Below, in pieces: positions 1 to 7,207 of a stretch of DNA of 12,703 nt. This DNA comes from Candidatus Glassiibacteriota bacterium (lineage in GTDB: Bacteria; Gemmatimonadota; Glassbacteria; GWA2-58-10): contig JAUVUV010000016.1 of assembly GCA_030604975.1 (NCBI GenBank), forward strand, positions 1-12,703, written 5' to 3'. Within the stretch, counting starts at the first letter, position 1. Each line of letters starts with the position of its first letter. A model generated the notes under the pieces. That model worked only from the letters and a program-made list of their open reading frames with translations. It ran no database searches and was not told the DNA's origin. Position numbers and translations under genes: made by a program.

Positions 1-485
1 AATCTCATACAGTCTCGCTCGGCCGTCGGCTCACTCTTCACCCCTCACCCGAATTCCTTTGCAGGCAAGAGTTTGATACAGACTGAATTGAGAAAGCTGG
101 AATAAACACAACCACGTTTATTTAACGAAACCAGTTACCGTGGTGGAAATTTTCTTCGGATATATATAGACCGGCATGCAGACTAGCAAGAGTTTGTATG
201 TTTTACAGTAAGTTCGACTTCTGCCTTGTCAAATAGTTTATTAGCACCTGGTATGAGGTTCTTCGAACCCGTACCTGGCTACAAGATAAAATCTAAATCA
301 AAATTTAGCCATTAATTTCTTATCTTATCTCCTCCTGGACACCGGATCCCCGAAATCACCGAGCAGGGCATATCTGTTTTCCCAGACAATTAAACAACAG
401 TACCCATATAAAATTGACAGGCTTTTGCTTTCCTCTGCCGCCCTTGAGGGGTGCAAACAGCTATTGCCGAAATTCTCTTCTCAGG
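1..485. other. gene-free, AT-rich stretch
   Basis: No convincing coding region is visible on either strand. Minus-strand reading gives only very short frames; the best SD-like site, GGAGGAG near 330, leads to a four-codon frame. This DNA lies downstream of the FGE-like gene. Small structures include an 11-bp direct repeat GCAAGAGTTTG at 65-75 and 186-196, and a small imperfect hairpin GGTTC-TTC-GAACC around 257-269. Neither matches a family I recognise. No convincing intrinsic terminator for the upstream gene is visible. Confidence 0.6.
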
Positions 486-1268
486 CTATGGACGATAAAC
501 AACCCGAAACCCAATGTGGCTATCTCCAACTCCCTGGTGCTCTCTGCCGCGATGGGCAGATCGAATGTAATCAGAGTGGTTAAACCAACTGCCGCCGCGT
601 AAGACACGGTAAGAGCCGGACTGGGGGCCTGTGGGATTGTTAATGGGGCTATTCTTATAATAATTCTCATCATAAAAATCGCTGCACCACTCATACACGT
701 TGCCGTGCATGTCGTACAAGCCCCAAGCATTGGGTTTTTTCACGCCAACAGGATATGTGCCACTGGTATTCGCACTATACCAAGCGTACTCGGTCAAGCG
801 AGACTTATCATTACCAAAACAGTACTTTTCATTGGAGCCGGCCCTACAGGCATACTCCCACTCGGCCTCAGTGGGTAGGCGGCAGCCGTTCTTGCTGAAA
901 TCGCACTGCCAGGTGTCCGTGTTGTAACAAAGATCAAGGCCAGCCAACTCGCTTATCCTGTTACAGAAACGCACAGCATCAAACCAGCTTGCATTCTCCA
1001 CGGGAAAATTATTTCCTATGACCCGTGAAGGATTCTTTCCCATAACCCTTTGGAATTGGCGCTGGGTGATCTCAGTGGCACTCATTAAGAATTCCGATAC
1101 GTTAATCCGATGAACAGGTTGCGTATTATCGGTGTTCCCATTCTCCAAACCCATCATGAACGTGCCCTCAGGAATCCTGACCATCTTTATTCCTAATAGC
1201 TTTCCAGACGTTCCTTTTCCGCATGCCAAACAGAATAAGAAGGCAATAAAAATGAGGTAACGTTTCAT
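486..1268 (-). CDS. FGE/SUMF1-fold lipoprotein lacking catalytic cysteines
   Basis: Predicted 260-residue exported lipoprotein made almost entirely of one formylglycine-generating-enzyme (FGE-sulfatase, SUMF1) domain. Residues 1-16 form a signal peptide with a loose lipobox (CLA before Cys16). Family landmarks follow in order: MVRIPEGTFMMG (29-40), the ATEIT segment (64-68), LPTEAEWEYA (131-140), MHGNVYEWC (187-195), RGGSW (224-228) and terminal GFRVV (253-257). True FGEs carry two catalytic cysteines shortly after RGGS; here the aligned positions are Asn230 and Ile235, so sulfatase-activating activity is unlikely. Many bacterial members use the fold for binding or structural roles. An ATG at 1280 is in frame, but the ATG at 1268 is preferred: GGAGGT at 1273-1278 precedes it and the signal peptide starts there. 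It stands alone, is more AT-rich than neighbouring genes, and may have been acquired separately. The stop is TAG. Confidence 0.85.
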   Translation of the reverse strand: MKRYLIFIAFLFCLACGKGTSGKLLGIKMVRIPEGTFMMGLENGNTDNTQPVHRINVSEFLMSATEITQRQFQRVMGKNPSRVIGNNFPVENASWFDAVRFCNRISELAGLDLCYNTDTWQCDFSKNGCRLPTEAEWEYACRAGSNEKYCFGNDKSRLTEYAWYSANTSGTYPVGVKKPNAWGLYDMHGNVYEWCSDFYDENYYKNSPINNPTGPQSGSYRVLRGGSWFNHSDYIRSAHRGREHQGVGDSHIGFRVVYRP

Positions 1269-1350
1269 CAGCACCTCCATGCCTTGAAAAGGTCAGGAAA
1301 ACCAGCTTTTCCCCTGTCGCCCACCGCAATTGTTGCATAGGTTGGCTGGA

Positions 1351-1386
1351 TGGAAATCATATCGCTGCTGGAAAGTATATCGCTGA
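1351..1386. repeat. 18-bp tandem direct repeat upstream of the FGE-like gene
   Basis: Two adjacent 18-bp units (1351-1368 and 1369-1386) agree at 15 of 18 positions; both contain TGGAAA and ATATCGCTG. They lie about 85-120 bp upstream of the FGE-like start, in its promoter-side region. Two copies repeated head to tail suggest a binding site for an activator or response regulator, but a chance duplication is possible. I see no strong -35/-10 pair to anchor it. Confidence 0.5.
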
Positions 1387-1453
1387 AAGTGAGATAATAG
1401 TTCGGGAATTTTTTCAAGAACTCTCTCGTACACGTGAGTTGTTTATATCAAAC

Positions 1454-1484
1454 AAGCCTGGTTTATGAAAGGCGGGCTTTTTTT
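1454..1484. terminator. probable bidirectional intrinsic terminator
   Basis: Stem AAGCCTG (1454-1460) pairs with CGGGCTT (1473-1479), 7 bp including one G:U, across a 12-nt loop. A run of seven T (1478-1484) follows on the plus strand. On the minus strand the stem is followed by the weaker tract TTGTTTGAT. It lies about 54 nt past the stop of the RND transporter gene and before the FGE-like gene, so it could end the efflux operon transcript. The T-tract is better in the plus direction, where no gene precedes it, hence moderate confidence. Confidence 0.4.
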
Positions 1485-1537
1485 AAAACGAAATCAAACA
1501 GCCCCAGCCAAAAAATAATTAAACCATTCTTTAACTA

Positions 1538-4500
1538 TTAATTCCTTTTTCCATACTCCGTCATCTTCCTTTCAAACACAGAGTAGACGACTGGGACGAA
1601 TATCAAGGTAATCATGGTCGAGCTTAACAGCCCGCCGATCACGGCACGAGCCAGAGGAGCCTGGGCCTCGCTGCCCTCTCCGATACCGAACGCCAGGGGT
1701 GTTAGTCCGAGAATCGTTGTCAGCGCTGTCATTAAAATCGGCCGCAGGCGGCGGCATCCCGCCTCCTCGATTGCCTCGCGCAACTCCATCCCGTCTCTTC
1801 TACGCAGAAGGTTTGTGTGGTCCACCAGCAGAATCGCGTTGTTGACCACGATTCCGCCCAACATGATACAGCCGATAAAGGACTGGACGTTGAATGTAGT
1901 GCCGCTCAGAAAGAGCAGCAGGATTACCCCCACAGCAGCCATTGGAACACTAAACATCACCACGAACGGGTCGCGAAGAGACTCGTACTGGCAGGCCATT
2001 ACCATGTAGACCAGAATGAGCGCCAGCACGAAACTCAACAGCAGCTCATGGAAGGCTTCCTGTTGTTCCTCATAGTCACCGCCGAAAACGATTGCGAAAT
2101 CCCGCGGCACCGGGACAAACTGAAGTTTTTCGCGGATGTCGTCCAGAATAGAGCTCATATCACGCCCGCTGATATTGGCTGAGATCAGAACGACCCGTTC
2201 CTGGTCTTTGCGCTCGATCAATACCGGGCCGGTGCGGGGTGTGATCTGGATCACATTGCGCAGCACCACCGGCTGGCCGTCCGTATTGGTAAGGGTAAGG
2301 TCGAGTATCTCGCTCAGGTCCATCTTCTCGGCATCCTTGACCTGGACGAGGATCCTAAATTGATCCCCGCTCTCGTGGTAGTATCCGGCCGGGGTGCCGG
2401 AGAGCACTGTCTGAAGGGTGTTGGCGATCTGGGAAACGGTCAGTTTCATATTGGCCGCTTTCTGGCGATCGACAATGATCAACTCCTCCGGTATGCCCAT
2501 TTCACGGCTGATCTTGGCATCGGTGACCCCAGGCACCTCCTCGACCAACTCGAGCACCCGCCGGGCAAGAGCATCGCTTGTCTCCAGGTCGTGTCCACGC
2601 ACCTCGACCTGGATTCTTTCGGTGCCGCCGCTGATAATACGGAAAAGGAACAGACCCTGCCCCTCGCGGGTGCGGATGATCATCCCGGGAATATTGGTCA
2701 GTTTCTGCCTGAGAGCAGAGGAGATCTCCTCACTGGAACGCGAACGTTCTTTCTGAGGCACGAGCGCGATGCGCATATCGCCTGTGTGCGATCCCCGAGT
2801 CCGCCAGCCGACCCCCCCGATACTGGTCACCGTGTTTTTCAACTCCGGTACAGTCTTTATAACAGTCTTCTCGATAAGGTCGAATTTTTTATCGAGAACT
2901 TCCACCCTGGTGCCGACATCCATCTCTGCAGTGACTCTGACCTCTCCCTCGTCTGCCTTGGGCATGAACTCTACACCGATCAGAGGGATGAGCGCCAGGC
3001 TAGCCACAAAAATGAGCACTGTAACCGCAACTACCAAAAGGCGGTGGTCAAGCGCGGACTGGAGAAAGCCCTTGTAGCGTGCCTCGACCTGTGTAAAGAT
3101 ATGACTGCTGAGAGCGAAAATTTTCCCAGCCAGTGTGTGGTTCGTCCCGGATGGATTATGCTGGATCGATTCGAGCATTTTCGCAGCAAGCATCGGAACC
3201 ACAGTAACTGCCACAGCCAGTGAGCAGAAAAGAGAAAAACTGACAACCAGGGAAAGCTGCTTAAACATCACCCCTGACATTCCCCGGATGAAAATCAGGG
3301 GGAGAAAGACTGCCAGGGTGGTAAGGGTGCTGGCGATAATTGCAGAGGTCACCTCCTCGCTTCCCTCCACAGCCGCTTCTTCGCGCGGGACCCCGGATTC
3401 CCGGAGGCGAAAAATATTCTCCAACACCACGATAGAATTGTCAACCAGCATGCCGATTCCCAGGGCCAGCCCGCCGATTGTCATGATATTAAGCGTGAAT
3501 CCGCCGAAATAGATCAAGGCGAAAGTGGCGATGATCGAGACCGGGATGGCAGTGGCGATGATCACCGTACTGCGAATCTCACGCAGAAAAAATAGCAGCA
3601 CGAGCACGGCGAGAATGCCGCCATAGAGCGCCATGGAGCCGACATTGGAGATCGAGCGCTCAATGAATTCAGAGGTGTCGATAATCGGGGAGATTTGGAT
3701 CTGTGGTATGTCGCGGTTGATCCTCTCGACTTCAGCGAGGACCCCGCGCGCAACATCCACTGTGTTGGTGTCCGACTGCTTGCGCACCCCCAGGCGCACA
3801 CCGGTCTTGCCGTTGACTCGAACGATCCTGGTAACCCTCTCCCAGGAATCCTCCACATCAGCGATTTCCCGGAGCTGGATCGCTACGCCCTCGCGGATCG
3901 CGACTATTGTGTTTCTTATTTCCTCCAGGTTGTTATAATGCCCTGGAGTGCGGATAGTGACCTCATAAATGCCCCGGTCGATAGTTCCCGAGGCAAGGTT
4001 GATATTCTCGTCGCGGATCCGCCTGAGGATCATATTCATCGGTAGATCGAGGGCCTTGATTTTGTCCGCGTTGAGGTTAACATGGATCTCGCGGTTGAGC
4101 CCGCCCCAGACATCGAGCGCGGCCACTCCCGGGATTCGTTCAATGCGGTACTTGATCTGGTCGTCGATGATCCGGCGCATCTGCACCGGGTCGAGGTTGC
4201 TCGATGCGCCAAGGATCAGCACAGGGAAGCTCGCCAGGTCGAACTTGCGCAGGCTCGGCCTTTCGGCGTCCTCGGGAAGGCGGCCTATCACACGGTCAAG
4301 CCGGTCGCGAATGTCGTTGGCCGCAGCGTCGAGGTCGGTGCCCCAGGTAAAGGTGACCCGTAGCCTCGAACGCCCCTCGGAGGAAACCGAGGTTACTTCC
4401 TCCACACCCGGCACACTGCTCACCGCCTCTTCCAGAGGGCGAGTGACCAGCTCTTCCATCTCCACAGCGCTGGCGTTCTCGTAGTTGGAAAAAATGCTGA

Positions 4501-4633
4501 TCGAGGGATAGGTAATCTCCGGCAGCAAATCGATGGGAAGGCGGGAAAAAGCCACCGCGCCGATCAGGATTACAATCAGGGTCACCATAGTGGTGAAAAT
4601 CGGGCGGCGTACCGAGTGCCGGGATAGTTGCAC
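1538..4633 (-). CDS. RND-family inner-membrane efflux transporter (AcrB/HAE1-like)
   Basis: Proton-driven inner-membrane transporter of the AcrB (ACR_tran) family, 1031 residues and of normal full length. After VQLSRHSVRRPIF come TM1 (about 14-34), a first periplasmic loop with porter motifs, TM2-6 (about 335-485), a second large periplasmic loop and TM8-12 (about 865-1020), the two-repeat RND plan. TM4 carries GMLVDNSIVVLENIFR: Asp398 matches AcrB Asp407, but the second relay Asp is Asn399. In TM10 the AcrB Lys940 position is Asn931 (VVNNAILLVD). This D-N/N-N pattern occurs in a known branch of HAE1-type pumps, so activity is not excluded. An earlier in-frame GTG at 4696 lacks an SD and adds 21 unlikely residues; the GTG at 4633 has GGAGG six bases upstream. 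It follows the adaptor gene by 75 bp. Substrate is unknown; drugs, lipids or bile-like amphiphiles are possible. Confidence 0.93.
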   Translation of the reverse strand: MQLSRHSVRRPIFTTMVTLIVILIGAVAFSRLPIDLLPEITYPSISIFSNYENASAVEMEELVTRPLEEAVSSVPGVEEVTSVSSEGRSRLRVTFTWGTDLDAAANDIRDRLDRVIGRLPEDAERPSLRKFDLASFPVLILGASSNLDPVQMRRIIDDQIKYRIERIPGVAALDVWGGLNREIHVNLNADKIKALDLPMNMILRRIRDENINLASGTIDRGIYEVTIRTPGHYNNLEEIRNTIVAIREGVAIQLREIADVEDSWERVTRIVRVNGKTGVRLGVRKQSDTNTVDVARGVLAEVERINRDIPQIQISPIIDTSEFIERSISNVGSMALYGGILAVLVLLFFLREIRSTVIIATAIPVSIIATFALIYFGGFTLNIMTIGGLALGIGMLVDNSIVVLENIFRLRESGVPREEAAVEGSEEVTSAIIASTLTTLAVFLPLIFIRGMSGVMFKQLSLVVSFSLFCSLAVAVTVVPMLAAKMLESIQHNPSGTNHTLAGKIFALSSHIFTQVEARYKGFLQSALDHRLLVVAVTVLIFVASLALIPLIGVEFMPKADEGEVRVTAEMDVGTRVEVLDKKFDLIEKTVIKTVPELKNTVTSIGGVGWRTRGSHTGDMRIALVPQKERSRSSEEISSALRQKLTNIPGMIIRTREGQGLFLFRIISGGTERIQVEVRGHDLETSDALARRVLELVEEVPGVTDAKISREMGIPEELIIVDRQKAANMKLTVSQIANTLQTVLSGTPAGYYHESGDQFRILVQVKDAEKMDLSEILDLTLTNTDGQPVVLRNVIQITPRTGPVLIERKDQERVVLISANISGRDMSSILDDIREKLQFVPVPRDFAIVFGGDYEEQQEAFHELLLSFVLALILVYMVMACQYESLRDPFVVMFSVPMAAVGVILLLFLSGTTFNVQSFIGCIMLGGIVVNNAILLVDHTNLLRRRDGMELREAIEEAGCRRLRPILMTALTTILGLTPLAFGIGEGSEAQAPLARAVIGGLLSSTMITLIFVPVVYSVFERKMTEYGKRN

Positions 4634-4644
4634 CTCATTCCTCC
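4631..4644 (-). promoter_or_regulatory. ribosome binding site fixing the GTG start of the RND gene
   Basis: On the minus strand GGAGG (4644-4640) precedes GTG (4633-4631) with a 6-nt spacer. An out-of-frame ATG lies inside the spacer (4638-4636). The resulting protein begins VQLSRHSVRRPIF, the usual RND N-terminus, which supports this start over the upstream GTG at 4696. Confidence 0.75.
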
Positions 4645-4708
4645 AGTCATATTCTTCGCTGAATCGGGAAGTTCTCTCTGGCCTCTCTTGCAACACCGCG
4701 CTGCAGTG

Positions 4709-5878
4709 TCATTCTACCTGCTCGGCCGCAATTATCGTAGCTCCGTCTTCCAGCAAGTGCTGCCCCAGGCTCACCACCGAACCGGATATCTCAGGTTCGA
4801 GCAGCTCTGCCAGTTCCCCGTTGAGAATGCCCACGCTCACCGGGACGAAGCGCACTCTGGTGTTCTGCTCCTCGGCCAGGAAAACGCCCTGTTTGCTGTT
4901 GCGGCGCGTAAGAGCAGCGACCGGGACCACAGTGGCGTTCTCGTGCTTGCCGTAAACTAATGAAGCGCGAATAAACATGCCCGGTTTGAGCAGATGGTTT
5001 GAGTTGTCGATTCCAACCTCGACTCTGGCCTGACGAGAGGTTTCTTTCAACAGCGGGGCGATTCTCGCGATCCGTCCGGTGAAAGTGCGGCCCGGGAACG
5101 CATCAGTGGTGATTTCCGCTTCCATGCCGACCCGCACTTTTGGATAATCCCGTTCGATCACGTGAATCACTGCGATCAGGAAGTTGATATCGAGGATCGA
5201 GACTATCGGCGTGTTCGGAGTGAGCATCGCCCCGTCATCTTTGAACCTTTCGCCGACTACCCGGTACTGGACGTTTCTCTCCCCTTCCTCCCAGGAGGCT
5301 CGAATCCGGGTGTAGGACAACCTAACCTGGGCCTCTTTCCAGGCCGCTTCTCTTTCGGCCACCCGTGCCAGGGCCACCTTGTAACGGGCCTCCTGGGCCT
5401 TGAAACTCGCCCGGGCCATATCGTAATCCGCTTCAGAGGCGATTTCCTGGTTGTAAAGGGCCTTGACCCGCTCGAACTCACGGCGGGCCACTTCCAGGGA
5501 GCTTCGGGTCTCCTCGAGAGTCGCCCTGATCACTTCCAACTCGGCGCGGGCCTTTTCAGCCTGCTGGGCATACTCGTCGTCATCGATCAAGGCTATCAAC
5601 TGGTTGTAACCCACTTCGTCGCCTATATTGACCAGAACTTTTTCCAGGCGCCCGGAAATTTTCGGGGCAGCGATAAACTGGGAGCGAGGCAGAAGCGATC
5701 CAGTGAACAGCCCTACATCGTTGATCGTCATCTTGCGAACCGGGCTGAGCGCAACCGCTACCGTTGCCTGCCTTCCGGTATCCGCTCCCGAGCCGCTGCC
5801 GAAAACTACCCGGTAGATCTGCCAGAGCACAAGGCCAGCTAACACACCAAAAATAAGTGTTTTATACCCTTTGCTCAT
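4709..5878 (-). CDS. RND efflux periplasmic adaptor (membrane fusion protein)
   Basis: Membrane fusion protein of the AcrA/MexA (HlyD-like) superfamily, 389 residues, bridging the inner-membrane pump to an outer-membrane channel. A single N-terminal membrane anchor (about 6-26, no lipobox cysteine) is followed by a beta/lipoyl half (GRLEKVLVNIGDEVGYNQL, 76-94). A charged alpha-helical hairpin rich in A, E and R (about 104-185) comes next, then the second lipoyl half with the TRIRAS segment (190-195). The beta-barrel (about 230-310) contains DAFPGRTFTGRIARI and LLKPGMFIRA. The C-terminal membrane-proximal domain includes VPVAAL and VFL. Start ATG has GGAGGA at 5891-5896, 12 nt upstream, slightly long but acceptable. 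It is the first gene of the operon, 75 bp before the transporter. No TolC-like outer-membrane gene follows, so the channel must be supplied elsewhere. Confidence 0.92.
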   Translation of the reverse strand: MSKGYKTLIFGVLAGLVLWQIYRVVFGSGSGADTGRQATVAVALSPVRKMTINDVGLFTGSLLPRSQFIAAPKISGRLEKVLVNIGDEVGYNQLIALIDDDEYAQQAEKARAELEVIRATLEETRSSLEVARREFERVKALYNQEIASEADYDMARASFKAQEARYKVALARVAEREAAWKEAQVRLSYTRIRASWEEGERNVQYRVVGERFKDDGAMLTPNTPIVSILDINFLIAVIHVIERDYPKVRVGMEAEITTDAFPGRTFTGRIARIAPLLKETSRQARVEVGIDNSNHLLKPGMFIRASLVYGKHENATVVPVAALTRRNSKQGVFLAEEQNTRVRFVPVSVGILNGELAELLEPEISGSVVSLGQHLLEDGATIIAAEQVE

Positions 5879-6238
5879 TATTCGCTTTTCTCCTCCCTAT
5901 GAAAGATGGCCACACCCCGGACGGAAATCAACTCCTCGTTCCCGGTGGATGTTAAACATCTACCAGGCGTCCCTTCTGTGCCGCATGTGTCGCGGTGATT
6001 CAGATTCTGGCATCCGGATCGTCTCCGCTGGCCCTATCATATGTTTGCACTGCATTCGTGGACTTTGGGTGAAATCGGTGTACATTGTCAGATTTTTTAG
6101 ACAAATTCAGACTAAAATTAGTGCGTGATTTTCTCTACCAAAAATAACTCACCTGACTTTGCAAAGCAAAAGAGAAATTAAGCACAACGTCGAAAAACGT
6201 CCATGTTGGGAAGACATATAAAATGGCCACATTCACCT
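5879..6238. other. upstream region of the efflux operon, no gene seen
   Basis: Gene-free DNA between the adaptor start and the cloverleaf element. It holds the 21-bp dyad at 5944-5964. I could not find a convincing -35/-10 pair on the minus strand; TATGAT near 6036-6041 is a weak -10 candidate without a good -35. The 85-codon plus-strand frame starting at 5871 has no family resemblance and no supported start, so I do not call it a gene. Confidence 0.5.
5944..5964. promoter_or_regulatory. operator-like inverted repeat upstream of the efflux operon
   Basis: GGTGGATGTT (5944-5953) and AACATCTACC (5955-5964) are inverted copies around a single central A, matching at 9 of 10 positions. A one-base centre suits a dimeric DNA-binding protein better than an RNA hairpin. 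It lies 66 bp upstream of the adaptor start, where TetR- or MarR-type repressors of RND operons often bind. No regulator gene is in the window, so the partner is unknown. Confidence 0.5.
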
Positions 6239-6261
6239 TTTTAGCCCGGATTATTCATGAA
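6239..6261 (+). repeat. left terminal inverted repeat
   Basis: Core CCCGGATTATTCAT at 6245-6258, preceded by TTTTAG and followed by GAA. It is the inverted partner of 6436-6458 and is closely matched by 12346-12368. Confidence 0.65.
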
Positions 6262-6435
6262 AGCCAGACCTTGACAGGGCTAATCACTTATTTTCACATT
6301 TTTATCAGCCACCGAGGGAGGGGGGCGGCGGCTGGGCGACTTGGAGTCGCACAGACCGTTGCGCTTTTGCGCAACGGCGCGCATTTCATGCGCCCGCCGC
6401 CCCCCAAACTCCGGGGAAACATAACATCTTACTGA

Positions 6436-6458
6436 TTTATGAATAATCCGGGTTAAAA
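6436..6458 (-). repeat. right terminal inverted repeat
   Basis: Core ATGAATAATCCGGG at 6439-6452, followed by TTAAAA. It is an exact 14-bp complement of the left end, with further matching bases on both sides. Confidence 0.65.
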
Positions 6459-6487
6459 CACTCTCCCATTGGGTACAAGACGTGTTT

Positions 6488-7174
6488 TTATTCTTTCAGG
6501 GCTTCCCGCACGGACACTTTTCCCAGGTGATACCAGCCGTCAGAGCCCTTGTCCTCGATTGCAAGCAGAACCTTGGGTTTCAGAGTATGCGGATCCAGGA
6601 TCGCGATCCCGAGATCGTAGGTTCCCTCCGGCATATCCACGGGCATGAAAATGGCGTCATCGTATACGATATCGCCGGGGAGCCATTTGCGGATATCCTC
6701 GTCGAGATAGAAAACCTCGGTTCTCTTGTCGTTTTTGAGCCTGAGGGCGAGAGTAAATTTCCGGTAAATCGGGGCAACGCCCTTGTTTTCCCACCAGGTG
6801 CGGAAAGCGAGTTTGCCGTGCAGCCGCACAAATTCAGGATATGAAAATCTGCGCAGCACGAACCGGTAGCCCATTTTCTTTAGCCAGCGGTTGACCTCGG
6901 GCCACCACTGGGGCGGCACAGCGGAGGACTTGGCGTTGAAAGAGGAGATGTGCCACTTGAGCGACTGGTCGAATATATACCTGACATCATCAATGTCATA
7001 GCCCTGCTTGTCTCTCCAGCTCAGCAGGGTTCCGCAGATCTCCAGGGTGACCGGTGCGGTTTTCCAGGCGTCTGCCATGCCGAACTCGATTATGCCCTGC
7101 GGGTAGTAATCCCACATGTGGGTCCAGCCGCCCTGGTCCCTGGCCCAGAACCCGAGATCGCCGATACAGTCCAC
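6488..7174 (-). CDS. C-terminal part of DUF4832-type protein, severed by an in-frame TAG
   Basis: This frame continues without shift from the preceding 7208-7939 gene; only a TAG at 7210-7208 separates them, so these residues are the second half of one protein. The first possible start is GTG at 7174, with no good SD before it. Open reading actually resumes at 7207 (YGREKGNVGWRVDCIGDLGF). Features resembling DUF4832-type proteins are the GWRVDCIGD segment, WDYYPQGIIEFG, the LKWHISSFNAKSS segment, KKMGYRFVLR, and a beta-rich tail that looks like a C-terminal beta-sandwich. If the stop is real, this half would lack a signal peptide and half of the barrel. Natural stop is TAA, so the end is intact. 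Either a recent nonsense mutation, a sequencing or assembly error, or read-through explains it. Confidence 0.7.
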   Translation of the reverse strand: MDCIGDLGFWARDQGGWTHMWDYYPQGIIEFGMADAWKTAPVTLEICGTLLSWRDKQGYDIDDVRYIFDQSLKWHISSFNAKSSAVPPQWWPEVNRWLKKMGYRFVLRRFSYPEFVRLHGKLAFRTWWENKGVAPIYRKFTLALRLKNDKRTEVFYLDEDIRKWLPGDIVYDDAIFMPVDMPEGTYDLGIAILDPHTLKPKVLLAIEDKGSDGWYHLGKVSVREALKE

Positions 7175-7207
7175 CCGCCAGCCGACATTGCCTTTTTCGC
7201 GGCCGTA

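Larger units (their letters stand above)
6239..6458. mobile_element. MITE-like element with cloverleaf palindromes
   Basis: A gene-free unit of about 220 bp bounded by inverted repeats: CCCGGATTATTCAT (6245-6258) and its exact complement ATGAATAATCCGGG (6439-6452), extending to about 22 bp with two mismatches. Inside, a perfect 12-bp GC stem pairs 6320-6331 (GGGGGGCGGCGG) with 6394-6405. Within that stem are three hairpins: GCGAC/GTCGC (6336-6350), CCGTTGCGC/GCGCAACGG with a TTTT loop (6356-6377), and GCGCA/TGCGC (6379-6393). Drawn out, this is a four-way cloverleaf. It encodes no protein. A non-autonomous element moved by a transposase encoded elsewhere fits best; a structured RNA or cruciform site is possible. 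The same end sequence recurs at 12346-12368. I see no clear target-site duplication. Confidence 0.6.

Noticed and set aside
65..80. Start of a 16S rRNA gene (AGAGTTTGAT)
   Set aside because: Only ten bases match; the following conserved bases (CMTGGCTCAG) are absent and no rRNA sequence follows.
2360..3223. 287-codon plus-strand frame
   Set aside because: It is antisense to the clearly coding RND transporter, has no family resemblance, and is a by-product of GC-rich codon use.
4634..4696. Upstream GTG at 4696 as the RND start
   Set aside because: No SD precedes it and it adds 21 residues not typical of RND N-termini; the GTG at 4633 has an ideal SD.
5162..5842. 226-codon plus-strand frame
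   Set aside because: It is antisense to the membrane fusion protein, with no start signal or recognisable motif.
6320..6405. Cloverleaf as a tRNA gene
   Set aside because: The closing stem is 12 bp, the middle hairpin has a 4-base loop instead of a 7-base anticodon loop, there is no TTCRA T-loop, and the D-arm consensus is missing.
6239..6458. Integron attC site
   Set aside because: The ends do not fit RYYYAAC/GTTRRRY and no integrase or cassette array is nearby.
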